DNA of 61,122 bases from Sediminibacterium sp. (lineage in GTDB: Bacteria; Bacteroidota; Bacteroidia; B-17B0; Aurantibacillaceae): positions 34,008 to 95,129 of the forward strand of contig JASGCO010000013.1 in NCBI GenBank assembly GCA_030054095.1, in the 5' to 3' direction. The stretch's first letter is position 1. Each line of letters opens with the position of its first letter. Shown here in pieces: positions 7,227 to 16,365 of the stretch. A program made the translations under genes and the position numbers. The notes beneath the pieces are model-generated. The model saw only the letters and a program-made list of their open reading frames with translations. It was not told where the DNA came from and made no database searches.

Positions 7227-8384
7227 ATGGTTACGGAACGTTTCAGACATATTTCATTCGGAGAACTGCGTAAACTGGTTGATTTAAGAGCGTCGCGGCA
7301 ACTATCGGGGTTTAACCGTTTGGTGTTGTGGCTAAACTACTTTGTTATTATTGCGCTGATTTTATCGGTTGTGGCAAAGTACATTTCACCGCAACTGTTT
7401 TGGTTTATCGCTTTTTTTGGATTAGCCTTTCCGGTTATTACCCTTCTGAATTTTTTATTTATCATATACTGGGTAATGCTAGGGAAACGTACCGTTATTT
7501 TTTCAATCATTGCCATGGTAATAGCTCTGCCAGGCACATTGCGATTCATTCAAATCAGCTGGCCATCGAAACAAGCGGCTTCTTTAAAAGTGACCTCTTA
7601 TAACAGTATGTTATTTGACTTGTATAACTGGACCAAAAACAAAGACAGCCGTAACCTGATTTTAACCGGGCTTTCAGAGATTAATTCGGATGTGTTGTGT
7701 TTACAGGAATTTTACAATAGCGAAGAGGAAGGGGATTTTCATAATACCGATACCCTTACGCAATTGCTTAACCTCAACTATCATCATACGGAATACTCCA
7801 CTACCTTGCGCAATACAGATCATTGGGGAATTGCCATCTTTTCGAAATATCCCATTATTAACAAAGGTAAAATACTGTTTAACACCAAATCGAATAACCT
7901 TTGCATTTACAGCGATATTGTGATCCGGAAAGACACCGTAAGAATTTACAACATTCACCTTCAGTCTATCAGTTTTAGTAAAAGTGACACTAAATTTTTG
8001 AAAGACGTTATATCGGAACAAGACGCGAAAGATGAAGTTGAAAACGGTAAAAGCATTTTACGCCGGATTAAGCGGGCTTTTATAAAGCGTGCGGAACAAG
8101 TACAAATGATAAAGGCCAGCATGGCCACCTGCCCCTACCGGATTATTTTATGCGGCGATTTTAATGATACACCCGCCTCTTATGCCTACGAGCAACTTTG
8201 CAACGAACTAAACGATAGTTTTGTTGAAAAAGGATTGGGCTTTGGCCGTACCTATGCCGGTGCCTGGCCACAGTTTCGTATTGATTATATCTTACACTCA
8301 CCCGAAATAAAATGCCTGCAATTTAAACGGCAGGACGAAACGGTGACCGATCACTTTCCGATAACGGCTTATTTTGACCTTTGA
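7227..8384 (+). CDS. Membrane-anchored endonuclease/exonuclease/phosphatase (EEP) family protein
   Basis: The protein has 385 residues. An N-terminal segment with three hydrophobic helices (about residues 32-52, 55-78, 88-108) anchors an EEP-fold domain, whose motifs are SDVLCLQEF (metal Glu), LCGDFNDTP (Asp/Asn) and TDHFPITAY (catalytic Asp-His). EEP enzymes cleave phosphodiester or phosphate ester bonds of nucleic acids, lipids or inositol phosphates; the substrate here is not decidable. ATG 7227 is used because the in-between ATG at 7222 is in another frame that stops quickly. The end lies 2 bp from the convergent stop of the next gene. Confidence 0.88.
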   Translation: MVTERFRHISFGELRKLVDLRASRQLSGFNRLVLWLNYFVIIALILSVVAKYISPQLFWFIAFFGLAFPVITLLNFLFIIYWVMLGKRTVIFSIIAMVIALPGTLRFIQISWPSKQAASLKVTSYNSMLFDLYNWTKNKDSRNLILTGLSEINSDVLCLQEFYNSEEEGDFHNTDTLTQLLNLNYHHTEYSTTLRNTDHWGIAIFSKYPIINKGKILFNTKSNNLCIYSDIVIRKDTVRIYNIHLQSISFSKSDTKFLKDVISEQDAKDEVENGKSILRRIKRAFIKRAEQVQMIKASMATCPYRIILCGDFNDTPASYAYEQLCNELNDSFVEKGLGFGRTYAGAWPQFRIDYILHSPEIKCLQFKRQDETVTDHFPITAYFDL

Positions 8385-8386
8385 GT

Positions 8387-10012
8387 TTATTCGGTGGTTT
8401 TGCGTTTGTAAACAAAAATCTTTTTTGTCCTATATGGCAGAATATTCTGGAACCTGAATACGGTATCCCGACTATACCCTTCTACTTTGGTTTGCGCGGT
8501 TATTAAATAATCATCCCGTTTTACCCACCACCAACTGCGTCCATCGTTGGGGTAGTCTTCTGTTGGTTTATACCAGCCGTGGTATTCGAATCCGGCATCC
8601 ATTTCAGCCGCTGTAACTCCCTTATGATGCAAATAGTTTATTGCCTCCCATCGTTTTTTTTGCCAGTTAAAAAAATCGGTTACCCGCATTACGTTTAAAA
8701 CATAAATACATCCAAAAATAAAAATACCAGTAACTGCCATCTTTCCGGAAATAGGATAATGCCGCTGAATTAAAAGGATGGTTACTAAAAAAGCAGGTAA
8801 TAACGTGTACCTGTCGAAATACGATTTATTTAATACAATAAAAAGCAAGAGGACACAAAGCGCGGCAAAAGAACCTATCCTGAAAAACAGTGATTGGCCA
8901 GAGATTGACGTTTTTACTTCCCACTTTATCAGGAGAAAAGCAGCTCCGCTTAACCCGATGAGCGCGCAAGCCAATAACACAATCCGTAATAACGGGTAAC
9001 TGGCCACTTCCTGCGCTGGATTTTCAAACTTTAACAGGTAAGGCCCTGTGCTTAGCAAGTTTGCGACATTGCACGAAGGATACATATCCCATCCTTTATA
9101 CGTAAGGCCACTAAACAAAATCAACCAACCACAAAAAAATAAAACATCCTTTAGTCGCAATTGCTTCCTATTTAAAATCAGCAACAGTAACACTACCGGA
9201 AAAAGCAGGCGTCCGGTATCCAGTAACGTACTTGCCAATCTTAAAAGGTGCATTGAGAGATTACTTGTTTTCAGATACTCCTGTAAGTGTTCGAAATGTT
9301 GTAAACCGTTTGCAATACCATTGGCTGTAAGAAAATGCCGGTATTTATCATGCGCCAGCCATACTAGCAAAAACGGTACGGTTATCATTAAAACACTTTT
9401 AACCGATAATTTCTCACGATCAAGAATGGCGCCAACAATCAATACCGGCAAGATTAAACCATGTTGCCGGTTTAATACCGCTACAATGCAAAAAAGAATA
9501 AAAGCGGCATACGAAAAATAGCTACCGGTTTCCTTATACACCAAGGCCTGATGCATGGCAAAAATCATGAACGGCATAAAAAACACATCTGTCATGAATG
9601 AAAACGCTAACGGAAAGAAGAGAACATTAAAGCAAAAATAACCACTTATTAAAAATCCCAGTAAACGGTTGTTTCCCGATAGCCTACCTGCTATACGGTA
9701 TAACACCAAAGTAGCCAGTACCGCCAGCAACAGTATTGAAAATCGCAAAACCGTAAATGAAAACCCAAAAACAGAAGTAAAAATACTTCCGTAAAGCGTT
9801 TGCGAAATCAGATTCATGGCTGGCCATGTATCTACCACAAATTTTCCATTTTCGGTAAGATTATATACATTTTTTGAATAGGCCCAGTCATCATTTATAG
9901 GAAATTCTCCTACGGGTCGGATTATCACTATAGCTATTACCCATAACAAAACCAATATCAGCGGGTAAAACCACACGGATTCTTTAAACCGGAAAAGGAA
10001 ACGTTTTACCAT
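8387..10012 (-). CDS. Polytopic membrane protein, GT-C glycosyltransferase-like
   Basis: The protein has 541 residues and about 11-12 predicted transmembrane helices. After the first helix comes FPINDDWAY, which resembles the acidic catalytic loop of GT-C enzymes of the ArnT/PMT/GT83 kind that use lipid-linked sugars. The C-terminus is a soluble tail rich in Trp/Tyr (FEYHGWYKP, SWWWVKRDDY). The likely role is glycosyl transfer on the periplasmic face to lipid, glycan or protein; the substrate is unknown. It is 63 bp downstream of ubiE on the same strand and convergent with the EEP gene. Membrane topology is clear; the enzymatic class rests on one motif. Confidence 0.7.
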   Translation of the reverse strand: MVKRFLFRFKESVWFYPLILVLLWVIAIVIIRPVGEFPINDDWAYSKNVYNLTENGKFVVDTWPAMNLISQTLYGSIFTSVFGFSFTVLRFSILLLAVLATLVLYRIAGRLSGNNRLLGFLISGYFCFNVLFFPLAFSFMTDVFFMPFMIFAMHQALVYKETGSYFSYAAFILFCIVAVLNRQHGLILPVLIVGAILDREKLSVKSVLMITVPFLLVWLAHDKYRHFLTANGIANGLQHFEHLQEYLKTSNLSMHLLRLASTLLDTGRLLFPVVLLLLILNRKQLRLKDVLFFCGWLILFSGLTYKGWDMYPSCNVANLLSTGPYLLKFENPAQEVASYPLLRIVLLACALIGLSGAAFLLIKWEVKTSISGQSLFFRIGSFAALCVLLLFIVLNKSYFDRYTLLPAFLVTILLIQRHYPISGKMAVTGIFIFGCIYVLNVMRVTDFFNWQKKRWEAINYLHHKGVTAAEMDAGFEYHGWYKPTEDYPNDGRSWWWVKRDDYLITAQTKVEGYSRDTVFRFQNILPYRTKKIFVYKRKTTE

Positions 10013-10075
10013 TTACACAATTACATTAAACCAATCGGCGCTCCTTTTATTCAACGCTGACCGACTCTGTTTTCT

Positions 10076-10804
10076 TTACTTTTTACCGGTATAAATAGCT
10101 GCTATACCAAAACTTAAACCGCTAAACGTGGCGTTCTGAAAACCTGTTTTCTTCATTATGGTTACAAAAGCATCATCGTGAGGAAATGCTTTTACACTTT
10201 CATTCAGATAGGTGTAGGCTCTTGTATCATTTGAAAAAATACGGCCAATGAAGGGCGTTACCTTTGAAAAATAAAAATTATAGAACCCTCTTATAAACGG
10301 ATTTTTAGGGTAAGAAAATTCAAGTACTACCAAATGTCCGCCTGGTTTTAAAATACGGCGCAGGTTTTCCAGTCCCTTTTCCAGGTTCTGAAAATTACGC
10401 ACACCAAATCCCACCACAATGGCATCGAACGTATTATCCGCAAAATCGAGGGTTTCTGCATTTCCGTTTTTAAGGGCAATGACGTTTTCCAGATTCAGCC
10501 GCTTGATCTTTTCACGGCCCACCGCCATCATGCCATCACTGATATCTACCCCGGTAATACTTGTTGGATTCAGTTTAGCACATTCAATCGCAAAATCCGC
10601 TGTACCGGTGGCTACATCCAATATATGCTGGGGGTGATAGGGCTCCAGCCATTTTACACATTTTTTCCGCCAGCCCTTATGAATGCCTAAAGACAACAAA
10701 CTGTTTAAAAAATCATAGCGGGGTGCTATGTTGTTAAACATGGTTTCTACCTGTTCTTTTTTAGAGTCGGCAGTTTTATAAGGGGTTACGGCATCGTGCT
10801 GCAT
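10076..10804 (-). CDS. menG: Demethylmenaquinone methyltransferase (UbiE/MenG family)
   Basis: This is a 242-residue SAM-dependent class I methyltransferase. Motifs are IAPRYDFLNSLLSLG near the N-terminus, LDVATGTADFAIE (SAM site), GVDISDGMM, VVGFGVRNF and LVVLEFSYP, the standard UbiE/MenG signature. It does the final C-methylation of demethylmenaquinone (EC 2.1.1.163). Bacteroidota respire with menaquinone, so MenG is the relevant activity; mqnA at 40409 in the same window belongs to the futalosine branch of that pathway. Its ATG overlaps the stop of the heptose kinase gene by one base (TAATG). Confidence 0.94.
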   Translation of the reverse strand: MQHDAVTPYKTADSKKEQVETMFNNIAPRYDFLNSLLSLGIHKGWRKKCVKWLEPYHPQHILDVATGTADFAIECAKLNPTSITGVDISDGMMAVGREKIKRLNLENVIALKNGNAETLDFADNTFDAIVVGFGVRNFQNLEKGLENLRRILKPGGHLVVLEFSYPKNPFIRGFYNFYFSKVTPFIGRIFSNDTRAYTYLNESVKAFPHDDAFVTIMKKTGFQNATFSGLSFGIAAIYTGKK

Positions 10805-11820
10805 TACTTCACTATATCTAATTTGAGCGCTTCTTCGAGCAATCGTTCTTTATTAACAGGTACCACGCCAACTTGTTCGCAAACTAATCCACCTGCCAGA
10901 TTAGCAATGGTTGCCGTTAGCACATCATGGCAATCTAAAGCTCTGAATAAGGCGGCTACGCTGATTACGGTGTCTCCCGCTCCACTTACATCTGCAATGC
11001 TGCGGATATGCGCCGGGATATGTTCTTTCACGCTCCGCGAATTGGTAATTACACCTTTTTCGGCCAGAGTAATAAGCGCCGTTTCAAATTTCTGCTTCAC
11101 ACGGAAACTGCTGACCGCTCGCTGAAGTTCGTTTATGTTATCGGCACTAATGTCAATTTTTAATCCTTCACGCAATTCTTTTAAATTGGGTTTAAACAAA
11201 TTAACCCCTTTATAGGCAGAGAAATTCCGCTTTTTAGGGTCCACACAAGTGGGAATGCCCTTATTCTTAGCCAACTCTACTACTTTGCTTATTAGTCTGG
11301 ATGTGATTAGTCCTTTATTGTAATCCTCAAAAATAATCACATCAATTTTATCGTGCTGAATGATGTGCGAAATAAGGGTGAGTAACTGATTGGTCTCTGA
11401 CTGACTAATGTCTTCTTCTACTTCTTCATCTACACGCAGCAACTGCGCGTTATTACCAATTACCCGCGTTTTTACGGTAGTTACCCGATCGCGGCTTTTT
11501 AAAATCCCTTTTTGAGATAGTTTTTGATGTTTCAATAAATCGAGCAGCGATTGCCCTTCGTGGTCAACACCTATTACAGAACACAATACCGGATTAGCTC
11601 CAAGCGCCTGTATATTAAGTGCCACGTTGGCAGCGCCTCCTAAACGGCGTTCTTTGCGGTTTACAGCCACAATGGGTACCGGCGCTTCGGGCGAAATGCG
11701 GTTCACCTTTCCCCATAAATAATTATCGAGCATTACATCGCCAATAATCAATACATTAAGATCATTAAACGATTTAAACAGGTCTTTTAACTGGTCTTTT
11801 TTAATGGAATACTTCTTCAT
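10804..11820 (-). CDS. hldA: D-glycero-beta-D-manno-heptose-7-phosphate kinase (HldE/RfaE kinase domain)
   Basis: This is a 338-residue PfkB/ribokinase-fold sugar kinase. The N-terminal GDVMLDNYLWGKVNRISPEAP and GGAANVALNI are characteristic of RfaE domain I, EDYNKGL precedes the nucleotide site, and DVSGAGDTVISV is the PfkB anion-hole/catalytic Asp motif. It makes heptose 1,7-bisphosphate for ADP-heptose and LPS core. Only the kinase half is present; the nucleotidyltransferase half found in E. coli HldE must be elsewhere. It sits 13 bp after the aminotransferase gene and overlaps menG by one base. Confidence 0.88.
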   Translation of the reverse strand: MKKYSIKKDQLKDLFKSFNDLNVLIIGDVMLDNYLWGKVNRISPEAPVPIVAVNRKERRLGGAANVALNIQALGANPVLCSVIGVDHEGQSLLDLLKHQKLSQKGILKSRDRVTTVKTRVIGNNAQLLRVDEEVEEDISQSETNQLLTLISHIIQHDKIDVIIFEDYNKGLITSRLISKVVELAKNKGIPTCVDPKKRNFSAYKGVNLFKPNLKELREGLKIDISADNINELQRAVSSFRVKQKFETALITLAEKGVITNSRSVKEHIPAHIRSIADVSGAGDTVISVAALFRALDCHDVLTATIANLAGGLVCEQVGVVPVNKERLLEEALKLDIVK

Positions 11821-11833
11821 TCTCCTTTGTCCG

Positions 11834-13030
11834 TTATGCTAATTTATCCAATGCTGTTTTCATACGCGAAAGGGCTTTGGTCAGGTTTTCTTCGCTGGTG
11901 GCGTACGAAAAACGGATGTAGTTATCGTTACCAAATGCCGCTCCGGGAACCAGCGCTACATGCGCTTCATCCAACAGATACAGACTCAGATCTGTGGCAT
12001 TAGTAATAACATAATTACCATACTTTTTCCCAAAATAATAACTCACTTCGGGATACACGTAAAATGCGCCGTCGGGTACATTCGTTTTAAAGCCTTTTAT
12101 TTCTTTCATAAGCTCAAGCACCAGATTACGGCGTTTTAAAAACGCGTCGCGCATCGGGCGGATGTATGTATCAAAATCCAGTTCCATGGCTTTGTGCATG
12201 GCTTTTTGCGTAATACTGCTGGTGGCCGAAGTAAACTGCCCCTGCATTTTATCGCAGGCCTGAGCTATCCATTTAGGAGCTGCCAGAATCCCTCCCCGCC
12301 AACCGGTCATCGCAAATCCTTTACTTACACCGTTAATGGTAATTACACGATCTCTTACAAAATCAAACTGTGCCAGACTTTGATGTCCTCCCACAAAATT
12401 GATATGCTCGTAAATTTCATCACTTATAATGTATAAATCGGGGTATTTTACAATAACTTCTGCCAGCGCTTTTAATTCTTCTTTTGAATACACACTTCCC
12501 GTTGGATTGCAGGGTGTACTCATCATAATAAGACGCGTTTTAGGCGTAATGGCTTTTTCTAACTGAGCAGCAGTTACCTTGAAATTCTGTTCTATCCCGG
12601 CTTCCAGAATAACAGGTACGCCTCCGGCCAGTTTTAATATTTCAAGATAACTTACCCAGAAAGGAGCGGGAACAATTACTTCATCACCTTCGTCCACAAG
12701 GCATAATACCGCGTTGGCAATACTTTGTTTTGCACCCGTAGAAACGACTATTTCATCGGGTGTATAGGTTAATCCGTTATCTCTTTTAAATTTTTCGCAT
12801 ATTGCCTGACGAAGTTCAAGGTAACCCGAAACATGGGTGTAATAACTGAAATTATCATCAATAGCTTTTTTAGCCGCCGTTTTAATGACATCCGGCGTTG
12901 GAAAATCGGGTTCTCCAAGGCTCAGACTTATAACATCAATTCCCTGGGCTTTTAATTCACGACTTTTTCGCGCCATGGCAATGGTCTGCGATTCGGAAAT
13001 GGCGTTTACACGCCGTGACAAACGAGTCAT
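11834..13030 (-). CDS. PLP-dependent class I/II aminotransferase, aspartate aminotransferase type
   Basis: The protein has 398 residues with fold-type I signatures: LSLGEPDFPTPD at the N-terminus, STGAKQSI for phosphate binding, MSTPCNPTGSVY, SDEIYEHINF with the PLP-pyridine Asp, and NGVSKGFAMTGWRGG with the Schiff-base Lys. The C-terminal NDNYIRFSYA carries the substrate carboxylate Arg. This is the aspartate/prephenate aminotransferase subgroup (AAT Ib/gamma), EC 2.6.1.1 by best guess. It leads the aminotransferase-hldA-menG minus-strand run and has a matching TAnnTTTG promoter box at 13054-13061. Confidence 0.92.
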   Translation of the reverse strand: MTRLSRRVNAISESQTIAMARKSRELKAQGIDVISLSLGEPDFPTPDVIKTAAKKAIDDNFSYYTHVSGYLELRQAICEKFKRDNGLTYTPDEIVVSTGAKQSIANAVLCLVDEGDEVIVPAPFWVSYLEILKLAGGVPVILEAGIEQNFKVTAAQLEKAITPKTRLIMMSTPCNPTGSVYSKEELKALAEVIVKYPDLYIISDEIYEHINFVGGHQSLAQFDFVRDRVITINGVSKGFAMTGWRGGILAAPKWIAQACDKMQGQFTSATSSITQKAMHKAMELDFDTYIRPMRDAFLKRRNLVLELMKEIKGFKTNVPDGAFYVYPEVSYYFGKKYGNYVITNATDLSLYLLDEAHVALVPGAAFGNDNYIRFSYATSEENLTKALSRMKTALDKLA

Positions 13031-13053
13031 ATTGCTCTAATTTATAAGACTAA

Positions 13054-13081
13054 CAAATCTAAGCATTGTTTTAATGCCAAA
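13054..13081 (-). promoter_or_regulatory. Bacteroidota-type promoter of the aminotransferase gene
   Basis: On the minus strand the -7 box is TAGATTTG (13061-13054), an exact TAnnTTTG match. TTTG (13081-13078) lies 16 nt upstream, somewhat closer than the usual 18-20. The start codon is 23 nt downstream. Confidence 0.6.
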
Positions 13082-13180
13082 CATTACTTTTTAATGAAAA
13101 TACCATGAAAAATACGGTACAAAAGCAGTGCCTGTTTTCTGCATAATGCGCGTTACCGGGTGTATCTGTAAGATATTATA

Positions 13181-13660
13181 CTATTGTCGTTTCAACACGA
13201 TAATCTCCTTATACACAATGGTGTCATTTCTGGATTCGATGTACTGCAACTCCATTTGCCGGAGTCGCTTTTTTGTGACTGTGTAACGCACAAACGGTGA
13301 GTTTCCGGCATCTACATACTTATGTATTGTTAATGTTTTAATACTCATACGATCCGTTTCCCACCACAGTCCGTTGGTGCCTCCGGGCTTAGACATAAAT
13401 ACTTTCCAGGAGGCCGGTTTAAATGTAGAACTGGGCGAAACGTTATTAAAATCATCCGAATCACTATCATACAACCCCCACCACCCTGCATTACCGGTTG
13501 TTTTAGAGCTATCCTGATTACCCTTACTAAACCAGAATTGCTTGTACTCAGTAACACTATAAGCACCGGACATGCGCTGCGTATTTATCTTTTCCTTGTC
13601 ACAAGCCTGAAAAACCAGCACCAGAATTAACAGGGACCATTTTATGGCAACATTTCTCAT
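13181..13660 (-). CDS. Small lipoprotein of unknown function
   Basis: The protein has 159 residues. It has a short basic N-terminus, a hydrophobic run and a lipobox (VFQAC), so Cys20 should be lipidated after signal peptidase II cleavage. The remainder is polar and rich in Trp/Ser/Asp (NAGWWGLYDSDSDD), predicted beta-rich, with no recognised family. It is followed upstream on the same strand, 4 bp away, by the barrel protein at 13665, so the two are probably one transcript and may be functionally linked at the outer membrane. Confidence 0.75.
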   Translation of the reverse strand: MRNVAIKWSLLILVLVFQACDKEKINTQRMSGAYSVTEYKQFWFSKGNQDSSKTTGNAGWWGLYDSDSDDFNNVSPSSTFKPASWKVFMSKPGGTNGLWWETDRMSIKTLTIHKYVDAGNSPFVRYTVTKKRLRQMELQYIESRNDTIVYKEIIVLKRQ

Positions 13661-13664
13661 TTAA

Positions 13665-14471
13665 TCAGGAATTTGAAGTGTTTTTACGTTTCAGTTTAAT
13701 CGTGTAGTGTACTGATACGGACAGATATTTTATCCGGTTACTAACATACATCGTATTATCTACAGGGTAATTTATAGGATCTTTAAGAAAAAGAGCGTAA
13801 TCGGTAGGTATCGAGGACATATATACAGGCGTAATGCTTAAATCTCTGGCCCAGTGCGAATCGGTATATTCAAAAATAATATCGGGTGGGGCCAGAGGGA
13901 ATTGAAACTCCGCCCGCAAACTCCAGGGGCTTGCGCCTTTTTTAAATCGTAACGTGTAGGCCGCCGATAACATGGCCTGAAAAGTTGTAAACGTGCCATT
14001 GAGTAGTTTTTCGCCACCATAGGATATACTTTTATCCGGATAGCGGTAATAGGTTGCTATTTCAAGATTGGCGAACATGGCCGATAGTTCAAAACTATTA
14101 CGACGCTTTCCTGAAAAACCAACCCCACCATAAATAGGTGTGCCATAACGATGGAGAAAAACCCTTCCGGCACCTGTGGTAAAACGGGAAGACGTACGTG
14201 AACGCATTTGCTGATAGCCCACATGAAGACTGATCTTTTCATTTAAATAACAACGCAATAAAACGCTACCCCCTATGTTGTGTGTTAAAGCCCCCAGAGG
14301 ATCGGTCAATTCACTTTTATGGTAATCGTTGTAGGATGCGCGAAAGGTATTATAACTTTTATGAAATAAATACCCATATTGAGGGCCAAACGATAGATCG
14401 AAGGATACCTGCGGAAAAAACCGGAAGCTGCATACTGCAAGTATAAAAAAAACAAACACTTTCTTTCTCAT
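13665..14471 (-). CDS. Predicted outer-membrane beta-barrel protein
   Basis: The protein has 268 residues. The N-terminal hydrophobic segment ends near FPQ, consistent with a Sec signal. The mature part alternates short polar turns and amphipathic strands (FDLSFGPQYGYLF, SVLLRCYLNEKISLHVGYQQ, LSVSVHYTIKLK), typical of Bacteroidota PorT-like/OMP_b-brl barrels. The exact family was not recognised. It lies in a three-gene minus-strand group, 9 bp from the upstream barrel gene and 4 bp from the lipoprotein. A structural or transport role at the outer membrane is inferred. Confidence 0.72.
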   Translation of the reverse strand: MRKKVFVFFILAVCSFRFFPQVSFDLSFGPQYGYLFHKSYNTFRASYNDYHKSELTDPLGALTHNIGGSVLLRCYLNEKISLHVGYQQMRSRTSSRFTTGAGRVFLHRYGTPIYGGVGFSGKRRNSFELSAMFANLEIATYYRYPDKSISYGGEKLLNGTFTTFQAMLSAAYTLRFKKGASPWSLRAEFQFPLAPPDIIFEYTDSHWARDLSITPVYMSSIPTDYALFLKDPINYPVDNTMYVSNRIKYLSVSVHYTIKLKRKNTSNS

Positions 14472-14480
14472 ATTCCCGTT

Positions 14481-15290
14481 TTACTTGTTTTTAATTTTTT
14501 TAAAAAGTGCCATGAAACGCAGATTAACCGACAGATCTAACTGAGAGGTATTGTATTTAAAACGATCCACAGCTCCGGGTATTAATGCAGGCGCTACCCC
14601 GTCAAAGTCATACATGTAATTCAGCCGGAAAAAAAGCCAGGTACTTAGTCTGTAATCCGCCAGAAGGCTTATTCCTACTGTCCGGTATTTGTTTCCCAAC
14701 AGGCTACGTTTCATGGGTTCATAAAAATATACCCAACCGTTGGTATTATTGGTTTTTTGGTTATTTACCATAATATCGAAATCTTTGGCATTCTGCACAA
14801 AACGGAATAGATTCAGATCGGCGCTAACTCCTAGATCTAATCGCTTTCCCACAGGAACAGTCATACCTAAAGCTATCCGCCTGTTACTGATCCGCCATTT
14901 TAAAGTTCCGCCATTTGTATTAGACGCTGAAAATGTGTTTGCTCTGTAACTCCATCCAGCCAGTAATCCGAAATGCTTACGTTCAGGATCATCTATACTA
15001 AATGTTACACCCAGTCCTGTTGCAAAGGGGGTCACGTTCATTAACTTATCCATGTTGGCCGTATTCTGGTTGATTGCCGCCGCGTGGATTTTAGCATTAC
15101 GGATCCCGGATGTGTACCAAGCCGTACCCGCATTAATTGCCACATCAAACTTTTGGGCAAAAACGGCCTCACCAAAAACAAACAACATACTGAAAATCAA
15201 AACAATTTGCTCCGACAAAGACCTAAATCCGTTGTTGTGGAATTTAGCTATTTTAAGAAAAATATAATCAAATTGCATCAGGTGTTTCAT
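14481..15290 (-). CDS. Predicted outer-membrane beta-barrel protein, first gene of a three-gene group
   Basis: I take the start at ATG 15290 (269 residues) because an exact TAGATTTG -7 box on the minus strand (15312-15305) ends 14 nt before it; longer upstream frames to 15344 would include the promoter. A hydrophobic stretch IVLIFSMLFVFGEAVFA with cleavage before QKFDVAIN is a signal peptide, although its n-region is unusually long; a TTG at 15218 would give a normal signal length. The mature part is strand-rich (LGVTFSIDDPE, GMTVPVGKRLDLGVSADLN, LSVNLRFMALFKK), ending in a barrel-like final strand. The family is unknown. It resembles the downstream barrel gene in type rather than in sequence. 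Confidence 0.68.
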   Translation of the reverse strand: MKHLMQFDYIFLKIAKFHNNGFRSLSEQIVLIFSMLFVFGEAVFAQKFDVAINAGTAWYTSGIRNAKIHAAAINQNTANMDKLMNVTPFATGLGVTFSIDDPERKHFGLLAGWSYRANTFSASNTNGGTLKWRISNRRIALGMTVPVGKRLDLGVSADLNLFRFVQNAKDFDIMVNNQKTNNTNGWVYFYEPMKRSLLGNKYRTVGISLLADYRLSTWLFFRLNYMYDFDGVAPALIPGAVDRFKYNTSQLDLSVNLRFMALFKKIKNK

Positions 15291-15304
15291 ACGCAAAAAC
15301 GCTG

Positions 15305-15312
15305 CAAATCTA
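15305..15312 (-). promoter_or_regulatory. TAnnTTTG box upstream of the barrel gene group
   Basis: TAGATTTG on the minus strand, 14 nt before ATG 15290. No good TTG at the expected upstream distance, so moderate support only. Confidence 0.45.
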
Positions 15313-15406
15313 TAAAGCATTACGTTTATACCACTACCCAACACTTGGTATTACACTACGTGTAAATACGTATCCTGACATACATCTATCTAAACGGACA
15401 CCATAA

Positions 15407-15438
15407 AAAAAGCCATTCCTGAACTGGAATGGCTTTTT
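15407..15438 (-). terminator. Rho-independent-type terminator after the TPR membrane protein gene
   Basis: AAAAAGCCATTCC (15407-15419) pairs with GGAATGGCTTTTT (15426-15438), 13 bp with a 6-nt loop. A/T tracts flank both sides, so it can work in both directions, but the nearest upstream gene is on the minus strand (ends 15459). Confidence 0.9.
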
Positions 15439-15458
15439 AACTAAATTTATTTTAATGA

Positions 15459-16226
15459 TTATAAATTCCCCATCGCTTTTACTTTCGCGATTTCTCTTTC
15501 AATTTCTTTCCCTTCTTCCGTTTTACCATATTCTTTACGAATACGCTCGTAAATGCTTAACGCATCGGCATACTTTCCTTTTAACTGATAAGCAAATGCT
15601 GCCTTTTTCAAATAAATAGGAGACGTAAAATTGTTACTGCTTTTATCCGCGGCTTTCAGGTAGTAATTGATGGCGTCGTCCACTTTGTTCAACTCCATGT
15701 TAGCATCACCAATGGCACCTACTGCAATCGAAGAAATCATTTGGTCATCGCCATCGTATTTACTTAAAAACTCTATCGCTTTATCAAACTTACCAGTTCT
15801 CAGATAGCAGATACCCGCCATATAATTTGCCAAATCCCCGCTTTTGGTCATTCCGTATTCGTCAGCTATCTGTTCCAGGCTCATCATTGGTTTAGTGCCG
15901 GTAACCGCGTTAACAGGCTTTCCACCTTTAAGCGCGATGTCAAAACTGTCTTTCTCAAAATACGATTGTGCCCAGTATAACTCATTGGCTGCCTCTTTTT
16001 CCTTTTCAGGCATGTAATACAATTTATAAAACAGAACAGCCGCAATAACGGCTATTAAACCACCACCTACATAGGTGATCATTTTCTTATTTTTTTCGTA
16101 AAAGAACTGAAGGCCTTCAAGACTTGGATCTATCGATTTGGAAGCGGTTTTGCTTTCATTTACCGTTTCCACTTGTTCCACTACTTCGCTGGTTTCAACG
16201 TTTGCCGTATCTTTTTCGCTACTCAT
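15459..16226 (-). CDS. Single-pass membrane protein with tetratricopeptide-like repeats (YfgM-like)
   Basis: The 255-residue protein has an acidic, Glu/Val-rich cytosolic N-terminus of about 50 residues, one transmembrane helix (MITYVGGGLIAVIAAVLFY) and a periplasmic TPR region with pairs such as LANYMAGICYLRTGKFDKAIEFL, NMELNKVDDAINYYLKAA and AAFAYQLKGKYADALSIYERI. This architecture resembles YfgM/BamB-associated TPR anchors that assist protein transit in the periplasm; here the role is inferred. A TATCTTTG promoter box lies 20 nt upstream and a strong terminator downstream, so it is monocistronic. Confidence 0.85.
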   Translation of the reverse strand: MSSEKDTANVETSEVVEQVETVNESKTASKSIDPSLEGLQFFYEKNKKMITYVGGGLIAVIAAVLFYKLYYMPEKEKEAANELYWAQSYFEKDSFDIALKGGKPVNAVTGTKPMMSLEQIADEYGMTKSGDLANYMAGICYLRTGKFDKAIEFLSKYDGDDQMISSIAVGAIGDANMELNKVDDAINYYLKAADKSSNNFTSPIYLKKAAFAYQLKGKYADALSIYERIRKEYGKTEEGKEIEREIAKVKAMGNL

Positions 16227-16245
16227 TTTTTTGATTTAAAGAGTG

Positions 16246-16253
16246 CAAAGATA
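16246..16253 (-). promoter_or_regulatory. TAnnTTTG promoter box of the TPR membrane protein gene
   Basis: TATCTTTG on the minus strand (16253-16246), exact consensus, 19 nt before the ATG at 16226. No clear TTG element upstream. Confidence 0.55.
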
Positions 16254-16365
16254 AAATTTTAAACGAAAACATGAAATTTTTTATGCACGAAGGCCTCAAA
16301 AAGCGATAAAATGAAGTAACTTTAAAGACTGAAAGCCCATCAGGGGGTTCCGGCAGCGTAAATAA

